DNA from: Calderihabitans maritimus
GTDB taxonomy: Bacteria > Bacillota > KKC1 > Calderihabitantales > Calderihabitantaceae
Reading direction: 5' to 3'
NCBI RefSeq assembly: GCF_002207765.1
Contig: NZ_BDGJ01000010.1
Location: 1 to 64,000 of the forward strand
Length of the DNA: 64,000 nucleotides
The translations under genes and the position numbers were made by a program. The notes beneath the pieces were generated by a model. That model did no database searches. It was given only the letters and a program-made list of their open reading frames with translations, and had not been told where the DNA came from. Below are positions 25,563 through 34,182 of the stretch, in pieces. The stretch's first letter is position 1; each line of letters begins with the position of its first letter.

Positions 25563-26213
25563 ATGGCTCCGGTCAGTTCAGCTCTAAAAATTCCTCCGGT
25601 CGCTCCCAAAGTTATTAACAAGGTAGGCAGAAAAGCTGTAGTTGTCACTTATACGGGTCCAGAAGAAATTATGAAGTACGAAATGGAAGCTGATCTAAAT
25701 AATTTCCGGCCTGCGGAGAGACAGAAGGAAGCTTTAGTGGAGATCGCCGGACTGGAAAAAGGAAGGGTTGTAATTGCCCGCCGGGGTAATAAAATTATAG
25801 GTTACGTAACTTTTCACCCGCCGGAGCAGTTTGAGCGCTGGGGACAGGGTAACCTGGATTGCATACTGGAGTTAGGGGCTATCGAAGTCAGTCCCCGCTG
25901 GCGTAACCAGGGTATAAGCAAGGGACTGCTGGAGGTAGCATTTGCTAATCCGGAATTGGAAGACTATATCGTTATTGCTACGGAATATTACTGGCACTGG
26001 GATTTAAGGGGTAGTGGTCTGTCGGTATGGCAGTACCGCGATCTATTGCAAAAGCTATTTGGTCGAGTGGGCATGAAACCGGAAGGCACTGATGATCCGG
26101 AGATAATTTCTCACCCGGCCAATATGTTGATGGTTCGCGTAGGTTCGCGCGTGAGGCGAGAAGATTTAATGGAATTTACTTTATTAAGATATAGAAAGTG
26201 TAGCTTAATTTAG
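25563..26213 (+). CDS. GNAT acetyltransferase, AcuA-like
   Basis: 216 residues. The ATG at 25563 is preceded by AGGAGGGG; a 60-codon upstream extension of the frame has no ribosome site and unnatural composition. The core holds the acetyl-CoA fold: IIGYVTFHPP, then LGAIEVSPRWRNQGISKGLLEVAF, whose RNQGI loop is the pyrophosphate-binding motif. Length and pattern resemble AcuA, the enzyme that acetylates and inactivates acetyl-CoA synthetase in Bacillus. No acs or acuC gene is in the window, so this is a family-level call. A strong terminator follows. Confidence 0.7.
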   Translation: MAPVSSALKIPPVAPKVINKVGRKAVVVTYTGPEEIMKYEMEADLNNFRPAERQKEALVEIAGLEKGRVVIARRGNKIIGYVTFHPPEQFERWGQGNLDCILELGAIEVSPRWRNQGISKGLLEVAFANPELEDYIVIATEYYWHWDLRGSGLSVWQYRDLLQKLFGRVGMKPEGTDDPEIISHPANMLMVRVGSRVRREDLMEFTLLRYRKCSLI

Positions 26214-26239
26214 CTAAATTACAAGATGTAAACTTAGAA

Positions 26240-26274
26240 GAAGAGCAGGCCGCTGTCTGGCCTGCTCTTCTTTC
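26240..26274. terminator. Bidirectional terminator
   Basis: GAAGAGCAGGCC and GGCCTGCTCTTC form a perfect 12-bp stem around a 7-nt loop between two convergent genes (acetyltransferase on plus, DASS transporter on minus). T-rich sequence on the plus side and A-rich on the other fit use in both directions. Confidence 0.85.
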
Positions 26275-28021
26275 ACTTCAAGATGGCCCAACTGGGAAGG
26301 GTGCTGAAATCAATACCCCACACCACTGGCAGATAGAACAGGGTCAGGCCGGTGATTAAAATTATTCCCATTATGTTTAACCAAAAACCGGCTTTGGCCA
26401 TTTGCGGAATGGTAACGTATCCCGTACCGAAGACGATGGCGTTGGGTGGTGTCGCTACCGGTAACATGAAAGCGAAAGATGCTGCTATGGCTGCGGTAAT
26501 CATTAAGGCGTAGGGATGTATTCCCATAGCGACTGCCATAGCTGCCATAATGGGCATCATCATACTGGCAGTGGCGGTATTGGAGGTAACTTCGGTCAGG
26601 AAAATGGTGAGGGTGACTACCGCTGCCGCGATTACCAGCATGGATGCGCCTTCCAGTCCTGCCAGTTGGTAGGCGATGTAATTGGCCAACCCAGTTTTCT
26701 TGAAGCCATCGGCCAAAGCTATACCGCCACCAAATAGTAGGAGGATGCCCCAGGGAATCTTAACGGCTGTCTCCCAATCCAGCAAGAATTTGCCACGTTT
26801 TAAATCTACAGGAATTAAGAAGAGAACTAAAGCCCCGAGAATGGCTATAGTAGGATCACCCAACTTCGGGAAAATAGGTGTCAATAACCACTTGCGAGTA
26901 ATCCAGGCCAGAGCTACCAGGGTGAATACAATCAAGACCTGGGTTTCCTGTTTACTCATCGGACCTAATTTCTTGATTTCTTCCGAGATAACTTTCATCC
27001 CACCGGGTAACTCTCTAAGTTTGATGGGGAAAGCGACTTTAACTAGGTAGATCCAGGTCAATATTAAGCTTATAACGGCAATAGGTACACCGTACATCAT
27101 CCAGCGGGCAAAGCTGATTTCCTGCCCGAACATCTTTTCCACTGCCGCAACCAGTATATTATTAGGCGGAGTCCCAATGATGGTGGCTACACCGCCGATG
27201 GACGCGGCATAAGCGATACCCAGCATAAGGGCTGTTCCGAAATTGAACTTGCCCGGTGAAAGATCCACATCTCTGGTAGCAGCCGCTTCCGCCGTGGCTT
27301 TAGAGGCATGCTCACCTTTGATAAGAGAAGCTACCTGTAGGATAACGGCCAGACCGATAGGTGTCATCATCATCGTCGTTGCGGTGTTGGAAATCCACAT
27401 GGACAGGAAGGCAGTTGCTACCATGAAACCTAGTACAATCCGATTAGGTCCGGTACCGATCAGTCGAATAATATTTAGAGCAATACGCCGGTGCAGGTTC
27501 CAGCGCTCCATGGCCACGGCGATGAAGAAACCACCCATAAATAGATAAATATTGTAATGGGCATAGGGAGGTGTTACCTCTTTATAAGACATGGCTTTGG
27601 TTAACGGGAACAGAACAATAGGCAATAACGAGGTAGCCGGAATCGGTATCGCTTCCGTGATCCACCATGTCGCAATCCAGGCTGCACTGGCTAGGGCTCC
27701 CCTGGCTTCGGGTGTCAACGGAAAAACTTCCTTAGTTTCGGGGTTAATAGCATCGGGCAAGGGAAGAATCAATAAAAGGACAAAAAGCACAGGACCGAGA
27801 ATAAGGCCGATTTTTTGACGTGTACCGTAACCGTTAGGACCCTCATCCCCTCCGGCTTTACCCAATACTTCTTTGGCGAGCTTCTTTTCCTTTTCGCTCA
27901 GTTTATTATTTTGTTCAATAGCGGCAGTAAAGTCTAATTTGAGCAGGCGTTTGGTTTGAACATGAAGTGTCCACATATATTGCCAGAAGCTTCTTATAGC
28001 ATTACTCACGCTACTCATCAA
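26273..28021 (-). CDS. SLC13/DASS-family dicarboxylate transporter
   Basis: 582 residues with about 11 membrane helices after a ~65-residue polar N-terminus. Both DASS signature loops are present, SNTATTMMM in the first half and SNTATASMMMP in the second; these form the Na+ and carboxylate sites. Also typical are WWITEAIPIPATSLLP near residue 120 and GTPPNNI. Members import or exchange C4-dicarboxylates such as succinate, fumarate, malate or tartrate. The divergent two-component system and the DctP-type binding protein next door strongly suggest regulation by external C4-dicarboxylates. The intergenic region 28022-28297 should contain promoters for both directions. Confidence 0.92.
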   Translation of the reverse strand: MMSSVSNAIRSFWQYMWTLHVQTKRLLKLDFTAAIEQNNKLSEKEKKLAKEVLGKAGGDEGPNGYGTRQKIGLILGPVLFVLLLILPLPDAINPETKEVFPLTPEARGALASAAWIATWWITEAIPIPATSLLPIVLFPLTKAMSYKEVTPPYAHYNIYLFMGGFFIAVAMERWNLHRRIALNIIRLIGTGPNRIVLGFMVATAFLSMWISNTATTMMMTPIGLAVILQVASLIKGEHASKATAEAAATRDVDLSPGKFNFGTALMLGIAYAASIGGVATIIGTPPNNILVAAVEKMFGQEISFARWMMYGVPIAVISLILTWIYLVKVAFPIKLRELPGGMKVISEEIKKLGPMSKQETQVLIVFTLVALAWITRKWLLTPIFPKLGDPTIAILGALVLFLIPVDLKRGKFLLDWETAVKIPWGILLLFGGGIALADGFKKTGLANYIAYQLAGLEGASMLVIAAAVVTLTIFLTEVTSNTATASMMMPIMAAMAVAMGIHPYALMITAAIAASFAFMLPVATPPNAIVFGTGYVTIPQMAKAGFWLNIMGIILITGLTLFYLPVVWGIDFSTLPSWAILK

Positions 28022-28297
28022 TTTCCCTCCTTCAATACGAATTTGTCATAAAAGAAATTGCTCCCTACTCTGTAACCACCTCCCTTAGTTTAATAATTCA
28101 AGTATTTCAGAAAATTCAGGATCGGTTACATTTTAGAATGTTCGAGGTAAGGGAACAATAATTTGAACATATTGATATTATTGTTCATTCCGTTCATGGG
28201 AGGGAATTTATGCCATAAATTGGACTTTTGCCGGGGAAAGGAACCTGGCCCTAAATGTCGAAACCTTTGGTCGAGGCCGGTGAAAGGAGTCATACAG

Positions 28298-29893
28298 GTG
28301 AAGGGTCTGAAAATGCAGACTAAAATAACATTGCTCTCCTTCGGATTGGTGGTAATTTCCATAATTATAGGTGGAATTGTTCTGGTAGAGAACTTTACCT
28401 CGGTATTGGAAAAGGAACTGGGTTCCAGAGCCCTGGCTATTGCCCGGACGGTGGCGCAAATGGAAGAAATCCAGCGTTATGTGGGTAAGCCGGGAGGGGA
28501 AGAGGTTATTCAACCTATTGCGGAGAAAATCCGTCTGGCTACTAATGTCGAATACATTGTGGTTCTGGACATGAACAAAATTCGTTATTCTCATCCTTTG
28601 CAAAAAATGATTGGAACAAAATTTTCTGGTGGGGATGAAGGCCCGGCTTTTGCTGATCATGAGTATATTTCCCGGGCAGAAGGGGTGCTGGGACCTTCAG
28701 TGCGGGCTTTTGTGCCCATCAAAACCAACGAGGGTACGAAACAAGTAGGGGTGGTAGTGGTGGGCGTACTTACTCCTACCGTTTCAAAAATTTTGCACGG
28801 TATCAGAATGCGTTTGTACCTCTCTCTGTTGGCTGGGCTGGCCGTAGGAATTTTAGGTTCGATGGTGCTGGTCAATAACATTAAAAAGAGTATGTTCAAC
28901 ATGGAACCGGAAGAGATAGCTAGACTTTTGGAAGAAAGGATTGCTGTCTTCCAGTCGATCGGGGAAGGAATCATTGCTATTGACAAAGAAGATAGGATAA
29001 CTATTATTAACGATGAAGCCAGGAGAATAATCGGAGTGGAAGGAGAAGTTGTCGGCAAATCTATCTGGGAGGTTATTCCCGACAGCAATCTGCCGGCAAC
29101 CGCCAGAACGGGAGAGGCTCAGTACAATCAGGAAAGATTGATAAATAATACGGTTATTTTGGTTAACCGGATACCCATCAAAGTTAAAGGAGAAATTGTT
29201 GGAGCAGTAGCTACTTTTAAGGATAAGACAGAGGTAAGCAAGCTGGCGGAAGAGCTGACCGGAGTGAAGAAGTTTATAGAGGCCCTGCGGGTGCAGAACC
29301 ATGAATATATGAATAAACTGCACACTATTGCCGGTTTGATCCAACTGAAGAAATATGATAAGGCTCTCGATTACATTTTTGCCGAGACCGAAGAACAGCA
29401 GGAATTGACTCAATTCCTCAGCCGCCGAATTAAGGACTACAGTGTGGCAGGGCTTTTGCTGGGTAAATATAGTAGGGCCAAAGAGTTAAAGATAGATCTG
29501 GTGATTGACAAAAGCAGCCGTTTAACTTACTTGCCGCGAGGAATTGACAGTAGTGCTCTGGTGATCATTCTGGGGAATTTGCTGGAAAACAGTATGGAGG
29601 CAGTAGAGGGGTTGGAATTTGAGCGAAGAAAGGTCTTCTGCCGGTTGGAAGAGAAGGAAAAAAGTCTAAAAATTGTAGTGGAAGATACGGGAAGAGGAAT
29701 CCCGAGAGAACTGGTGGGCAGAATTTTCGAGCCCGGTTTTTCTACCAAAAAGGGTAAGAACCGTGGGGTAGGACTGGCCTTGGTTAAGAGATATGTAGAT
29801 AATGTTGGCGGAAAGATCTCCGTGGAAACGGAGGAGGGAAAAGGAACTCGAATTACGGTAGTATTACCCGTCGACCAGAAATCGAAGGGGTGA
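28298..29893 (+). CDS. Sensor histidine kinase of the DcuS/CitA type
   Basis: 531 residues. The GTG at 28298 has AAAGGAG 8 nt upstream; a longer frame to 28163 has no ribosome site and no natural N-terminus. TM helix 1 at residues ~8-30 is followed by an extracytoplasmic Cache/PAS-type sensor of about 140 residues, TM helix 2 near 175, and a cytoplasmic PAS (~215-320). The phospho-acceptor region is RVQNHEYMNKLHTIAGLIQL, and the ATPase domain has NLLENSMEAVEG (N), EDTGRGIP (G1) and GVGLALVKR (G2). This layout is that of carboxylate sensors. Its stop overlaps the response-regulator region. Confidence 0.9.
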   Translation: MKGLKMQTKITLLSFGLVVISIIIGGIVLVENFTSVLEKELGSRALAIARTVAQMEEIQRYVGKPGGEEVIQPIAEKIRLATNVEYIVVLDMNKIRYSHPLQKMIGTKFSGGDEGPAFADHEYISRAEGVLGPSVRAFVPIKTNEGTKQVGVVVVGVLTPTVSKILHGIRMRLYLSLLAGLAVGILGSMVLVNNIKKSMFNMEPEEIARLLEERIAVFQSIGEGIIAIDKEDRITIINDEARRIIGVEGEVVGKSIWEVIPDSNLPATARTGEAQYNQERLINNTVILVNRIPIKVKGEIVGAVATFKDKTEVSKLAEELTGVKKFIEALRVQNHEYMNKLHTIAGLIQLKKYDKALDYIFAETEEQQELTQFLSRRIKDYSVAGLLLGKYSRAKELKIDLVIDKSSRLTYLPRGIDSSALVIILGNLLENSMEAVEGLEFERRKVFCRLEEKEKSLKIVVEDTGRGIPRELVGRIFEPGFSTKKGKNRGVGLALVKRYVDNVGGKISVETEEGKGTRITVVLPVDQKSKG

Positions 29894-29898
29894 AAGTT

Positions 29899-30567
29899 AT
29901 GATTCGTTTGGTTATTGTCGAGGACGATCCTATGGTAATGCAGGTTAATTGGGAGTACATTGAACAGATCGGCGGATTTGAAATAGTTGGTACGGCTAAA
30001 ACGGGAACCGAAGCCCTTCAGGTGATTGAGGAACTGCGGCCGGAACTGGTTATTTTGGATATCTACCTGCCGGACATGGACGGAGTAGAAACGCTCCTGG
30101 AATTAAGGAAGCGGAACATTCCTACCGATGTCATCTTGGTTACGGCGGCGCGGGATGTGGAAACTATTCAGAAAGTCTTTCGTTATGGTGCGGTAGACTA
30201 TATTATCAAACCGTTTAAGTTTGAAAGAATAAAAACAGCTTTGGAATCTTATAAAGAACTCTACCAAAAAATGAATCAAAAGGAATCCCTTGATCAGGAA
30301 GAGATCGACCGGATAAGAACAATCACCCCTGCTACTTCTAGGGAAACTTTGCCCAAGGGGCTTTCGGAGGTAACTATGAAGCAAGTTTTGCTCTACCTGC
30401 TCAAAAGGAAGGAGAGCCTTTCTGCTGAGGAAGTGGCGGAAGGTATTGGTCTGTCGCGCGTAACGGCCCGCAGATACCTGGAATATTTAGAGAAAATAGG
30501 CAAAGTAGAGCTGGAGATGCAATATGGTTCGGTAGGCAGACCGGTTAACCGCTACTACATTAAATGA
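29899..30567 (+). CDS. Response regulator of the DcuR/CitB type
   Basis: 222 residues from the ATG at 29899 with AAGGGGTG upstream. The receiver domain has the acidic pair in VIVEDDPMV, the phospho-acceptor Asp in LVILDIYLPDMDG and the conserved Lys in DYIIKPF. The C-terminal half is a winged helix (LSAEEVAEGIGLSRVTARRYLEYL) typical of the CitB/DcuR family, not OmpR or NarL. It most likely controls the divergent DASS transporter and the following DctP gene. Confidence 0.92.
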   Translation: MIRLVIVEDDPMVMQVNWEYIEQIGGFEIVGTAKTGTEALQVIEELRPELVILDIYLPDMDGVETLLELRKRNIPTDVILVTAARDVETIQKVFRYGAVDYIIKPFKFERIKTALESYKELYQKMNQKESLDQEEIDRIRTITPATSRETLPKGLSEVTMKQVLLYLLKRKESLSAEEVAEGIGLSRVTARRYLEYLEKIGKVELEMQYGSVGRPVNRYYIK

Positions 30568-30613
30568 TAACTTTAAAGATAAGATTTAGCTGAGGAAGGA
30601 CCAGGTGATTAAC

Positions 30614-31642
30614 ATGGAATCCGAGAAAAAAATTAGGATAGGTATTTTCTGGCTGGTATGTGTACTTGTAGTGTTAAGCCTGGGCGGATGTTCTTCGCGG
30701 GCCCGGGACATGGAACAGGTAAGCAAAGAAGAAAGAATTGTTATACGCTTTTCCCATGTGGTTGCGGAATCTACTCCCAAAGGCCGGGCTGCCAAACGCT
30801 TTGCCCTATTGGTAAATGAGCGTACCAATGGCAGAGTAGAAGTGCAGGTTTATCCCAATTCTCGCCTGTACAAAGATGGGGAGGAGTTTAAGGCTCTTCT
30901 GGAAGGGAATGTTCAGCTAATTGCACCAGCTACGGCCAAGCTGACGGAATGGTTCCCTGAATGGGCACTGTTTGACCTTCCTTTCCTTTTTGAAAGTTAC
31001 GAGGAAGTTCACCGGGCCATGGATGGAGAAATTGGCAGGCGATTGTCGGATTTGCTTCTGAAGCGTAACATGATGGCTTTAGCTATGTGGGACAACGGAT
31101 TTAAACAGGTTAGTGCCAACAGACCCTTGCTTTGGCCGCAGGACTTTGCGAGTCTAACCTTCCGCATTATGCCCAGCAAGGTTTTGGAGGCCCAATTTGC
31201 TCAACTAGGAGCCAAGACGGTAGCCATGCCATTTAATGAAGTTTATTCAGCACTGGAGAGTGGCATGGTAGATGGAGCGGAAAACCCTCCTTCTAACATG
31301 TTAACAAAGAAATTTTACGAAGTTCAGTCTCATTTAACGATCAGTAATCACGGATATTTGGGATACGTGGTACTGACTAACCGCCAGTTTTGGGAGAGCC
31401 TTCCGGAAGATATCAGGAAAGTCTTGGAAGATACTTTGCGTGAAGTTACCCAGTGGGAGAGAGAAATAGCAGCCCAGGAAAATGAAAAGGACCTGGAACT
31501 GATTAAAAAATCGGGTAAAATTCAGGTGCATTATTTAACTGAGGAGCAGAAAAAAGCATGGAAGGAAGCGCTCCAGCCGGTTTACCGGCAAATGGAAGAA
31601 TTTATAGGTAAGGACCTGATCGAAATGGCCCGAAAACTCTAG
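30614..31642 (+). CDS. DctP-type C4-dicarboxylate binding lipoprotein
   Basis: 342 residues. The ATG at 30614 has AGGTGA upstream. A lipoprotein signal ends in LGGC. The mature part shows TRAP solute-receptor features: IRFSHVVAESTPKGRAAKRFALLVNERTNGRVEVQVYPN at the start, then FEVYSALESGMVDGAENPPSN-like sequence near residue 225, with the conserved Arg before it (FRIMPSK). No dctQ/dctM permease genes accompany it. Because it sits directly after a dicarboxylate sensor pair, it may present ligand to the kinase or feed a permease encoded elsewhere. Confidence 0.88.
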   Translation: MESEKKIRIGIFWLVCVLVVLSLGGCSSRARDMEQVSKEERIVIRFSHVVAESTPKGRAAKRFALLVNERTNGRVEVQVYPNSRLYKDGEEFKALLEGNVQLIAPATAKLTEWFPEWALFDLPFLFESYEEVHRAMDGEIGRRLSDLLLKRNMMALAMWDNGFKQVSANRPLLWPQDFASLTFRIMPSKVLEAQFAQLGAKTVAMPFNEVYSALESGMVDGAENPPSNMLTKKFYEVQSHLTISNHGYLGYVVLTNRQFWESLPEDIRKVLEDTLREVTQWEREIAAQENEKDLELIKKSGKIQVHYLTEEQKKAWKEALQPVYRQMEEFIGKDLIEMARKL

Positions 31643-31655
31643 GGGATGAAGCAGG

Positions 31656-32765
31656 ATGAGTCTTAGCCAGGAGATCAAGAACTATGCCGAGGGTTTGGGG
31701 ATAAACCGGGTCAGGATTTGCGGGCCCGAGCCTTTCGAGGAATTGCTGCCGTTACTTCAAAAAAGAAAGGAAGCCGGTTATGGTACTCCTTTTGAGGAAC
31801 GGGACCTTCAGTTGCGTATCGAACCGCGACGACTGCTGCCGGAGGTTCGTTCCATAATTGCGGTGAGTGTATCCTACGGTGGGAAAGCCGTGGGAAGTCG
31901 GGTTCCCCAGGAATTAAAACCGGGTATTTCATATCATGCTTGGGGCGAGGACTACCACCGGGCACTGCGTCGGCAGTTAGAACAGTTGGTTGATTTCTTG
32001 GAAATCCGGGTAGGCCGGAAAGTACAATCCCTCATTTGTGTAGATGCCACCCCTTTGGTGGAACGGGCGGTAGCCAGGCGTTCCGGTCTCGGCTGGTACG
32101 GGAAAAATTGTTCCCTTATAACTCCTGATGAGGGGTCGTGGGTTTTTCTGGGAGAGATTTTGGTGGATGTAGAATTGGATCGGGATTACCCTCTTGACCA
32201 CCGCGGGTGCGGCAACTGTTCGCGGTGCCTCGAAGCCTGTCCCGCGGGTGCCCTGCGGGCTCCCTATACCCTTGACTCTTCCCGCTGTTTATCTTATATC
32301 AGTCAGAAGTCAGGCTTCATACCTGAGGAGTTCCGTTCTTTATTAGGTACTCGCCTTTACGGATGCGATACCTGCCAGTTGGTATGCCCTTATAATCATT
32401 CCCCGGAGCCTGTGAGTCAAGCGTCAATTGCCAGGCCAGAGCGGTTTACGGCAGAGCTGGTTAAGGTCCTCAGTCTTAACCGGCAGGAATTCTATCAGAT
32501 GTTCGGTTTTTCCGTGCTGGCATGGAGGGGGAAAAATGTTTTGGCCAGAAACGCGGCGGTGGCTTTAGGTAATCTGGGCGATGAAGATGCAGTGCCTGGT
32601 TTAAAAAAGGCTTTGTTGGAACATCCCAGTCCCACGGTAAGAGGGCATGCTGCCTGGGCCCTGGGCAGAATAGGAGGAAGTTCGGCTGGAGAGGCTCTGG
32701 TAAGAGCTAAAAAAATGGAAACAGATTCGAGAGTTTTGAAGGAGATTGAAAGGGCGTTAGTATGA
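31656..32765 (+). CDS. queG: Epoxyqueuosine reductase
   Basis: 369 residues, ATG with a GGATGAAGCAGG leader. QueG is a cobalamin- and Fe-S-dependent enzyme that makes queuosine in tRNA. Family features in order: SYGG early, the central AxxRSGLGWYGKN segment, CGNCSRCLEACPAGAL and CDTCQLVCPYN binding two [4Fe-4S] clusters, and a C-terminal pair of HEAT-like repeats (GNLGDEDAVPGLKKAL, WALGRIGG). The dependence on B12 matches an organism that makes its own cobamide. It follows the dctP gene by 13 bp, although no functional link is evident. Confidence 0.93.
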   Translation: MSLSQEIKNYAEGLGINRVRICGPEPFEELLPLLQKRKEAGYGTPFEERDLQLRIEPRRLLPEVRSIIAVSVSYGGKAVGSRVPQELKPGISYHAWGEDYHRALRRQLEQLVDFLEIRVGRKVQSLICVDATPLVERAVARRSGLGWYGKNCSLITPDEGSWVFLGEILVDVELDRDYPLDHRGCGNCSRCLEACPAGALRAPYTLDSSRCLSYISQKSGFIPEEFRSLLGTRLYGCDTCQLVCPYNHSPEPVSQASIARPERFTAELVKVLSLNRQEFYQMFGFSVLAWRGKNVLARNAAVALGNLGDEDAVPGLKKALLEHPSPTVRGHAAWALGRIGGSSAGEALVRAKKMETDSRVLKEIERALV

Positions 32766-32855
32766 TTTTTAATTCTAGGAAGGACAATCTGATAAGAATG
32801 ACGAATCATAGCGGAGAACGGCATGAAATTTTAGTAGAGCAAGGATGAAGCAGGA

Positions 32856-33083
32856 ATGGCTACTGTTAAACTAAGCGTTCTAGGTGAGATGTGTCCGTTG
32901 CCTATAATCAAGGCGGAAGCCAAGTTTAAACAAATGCGGGAAAAGGATACCTTGATAATAGAAACTGATCATAGCTGCGCTCCCCGGTTTATTGTGGAAA
33001 GGATGAGAAATTACCGCTGTACCATTGAGGTTAAGGAAGTAGCCTTTGGAATATGGCACGTTATTATTACCAAAGGAGTGTAG
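32856..33083 (+). CDS. TusA/SirA/YedF-family sulfur carrier
   Basis: 75 residues with the invariant MCPLPIIKA motif (CPxP) near residue 12; the Cys carries persulfide or selenium in this family. A GAAGCAGGA precedes the ATG. The gene is 3 bp from the end of the convergent LysR-type gene and close to a YeeE/YedE transporter, a known pairing (yedE-yedF) linked to thiosulfate or selenium handling. The second half ends in a strand-rich HVIITKGV. Confidence 0.88.
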   Translation: MATVKLSVLGEMCPLPIIKAEAKFKQMREKDTLIIETDHSCAPRFIVERMRNYRCTIEVKEVAFGIWHVIITKGV

Positions 33084-33086
33084 TTC

Positions 33087-33992
33087 TTAACAAAATCCTC
33101 TTTCTTTGGACTTGAGGAAGTCAAGAAATTTCTTTTGCAGGAGAGTTTGTTGCCGACCAGGCAGATACACGGCTGTAAACCGGTGCCGGAAAGAAATACC
33201 TTCAACTTTAAGTGCTTTTAAAACTCCGGTATAAATCTCCTTTTTTATGGCCAGTCGAGGAAGCACGGTAACTCCTCTACCTGCTTCGACCGAAGCTTTA
33301 ATAGCATCGAAACTGTTGAGTTCCATAACTATGTTCAGATCATCAAAGCTTAACCCCTTCTTTTGTAGTGCCTTTTCAATAGTACGCCTGGTACCTGAAC
33401 CTTCCTCCCGGGCGATAAAGGGAAATTCTTTCAATTCTTCAAGGGTTACCGTGTTTTTATCTTTCCAATCATCATTGTTGGGAGTGACCAGCAGAAGTTC
33501 ATCGTAGGCCAGGACGCTGCTGATAAAATTTTCTTCTTTTTCCGTGGGACCTTCTACAATTCCTAAATCAATTGTTTTATCTAAAAGTTTTTGCATTATT
33601 TCTTCTGAGTTGGCTACCGTCACCTTTATCTGGGCACGAGGATATTTCTCTTTGAAGATATATATGCTGCAGGGCAGCGCATAGCCGCCTACAGTACTGC
33701 CGGCTCCTATGGCCAGTTCTTCGTTGTCCATGTTTTTTAGTCGTTCGATTTCCTGGTGAAGATTTTGGTTGAGGATGGAGATCCTCTTTGCATAATATAA
33801 CACGGCTTCGCCGGCTTCCGTAGGGATTACTCCCCGGTTGGTGCGTTCTAAGAGGGGCAGTCCGAAATGTTCCTCCAGGGCCTGGATCTGAGCGCTGAGG
33901 GCTGGCTGGGTTAAATGCAGTTCCCGGGCCGCTTTGGAAATACTTCCCTCTTGCACCACTTTGCAGAACGCCATCAGTTGGGTTAAAAGCAT
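33087..33992 (-). CDS. LysR-family regulator
   Basis: 301 residues. The N-terminal helix-turn-helix reads FCKVVQEGSISKAARELHLTQPALSAQIQALEEHFG, the standard LysR DNA-binding domain. The C-terminal two-lobed sensor domain carries IGAGSTVGGYALP and the late RGVTVLPRLAI pattern. It is of the CysL/CbbR type. Divergent from the YeeE/YedE gene across 190 bp that contains an AATTAT-N6-ATAATT dyad, so it probably regulates sulfur or selenium uptake there. The ligand is unknown. Confidence 0.92.
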   Translation of the reverse strand: MLLTQLMAFCKVVQEGSISKAARELHLTQPALSAQIQALEEHFGLPLLERTNRGVIPTEAGEAVLYYAKRISILNQNLHQEIERLKNMDNEELAIGAGSTVGGYALPCSIYIFKEKYPRAQIKVTVANSEEIMQKLLDKTIDLGIVEGPTEKEENFISSVLAYDELLLVTPNNDDWKDKNTVTLEELKEFPFIAREEGSGTRRTIEKALQKKGLSFDDLNIVMELNSFDAIKASVEAGRGVTVLPRLAIKKEIYTGVLKALKVEGISFRHRFTAVYLPGRQQTLLQKKFLDFLKSKERGFC

Positions 33993-34064
33993 AAGGCATC
34001 TCCTTTCGCAGTCAATTTTTTTTAACCAAACTTTGTGATTTTTTTCTCAAAAGATGGTGCGAAA

Positions 34065-34082
34065 AATTATACAAAAATAATT
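34065..34082. promoter_or_regulatory. Candidate LysR operator
   Basis: AATTAT, six bases, ATAATT: a perfect inverted repeat between the divergent LysR and YeeE/YedE genes, in the size range of LysR recognition boxes (T-N11-A). A second palindrome, TATAATATTATA at 34121-34132, may contain the -10 box of the transporter promoter. Confidence 0.45.
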
Positions 34083-34182
34083 GCAGGATATAGCAAAGAA
34101 AGGCAGTATTTATTTAAGTGTATAATATTATAATCTTTCGCTTGAATAGAAGTTTTTCCTGCCTGAAGAAGGTGGAATAATA

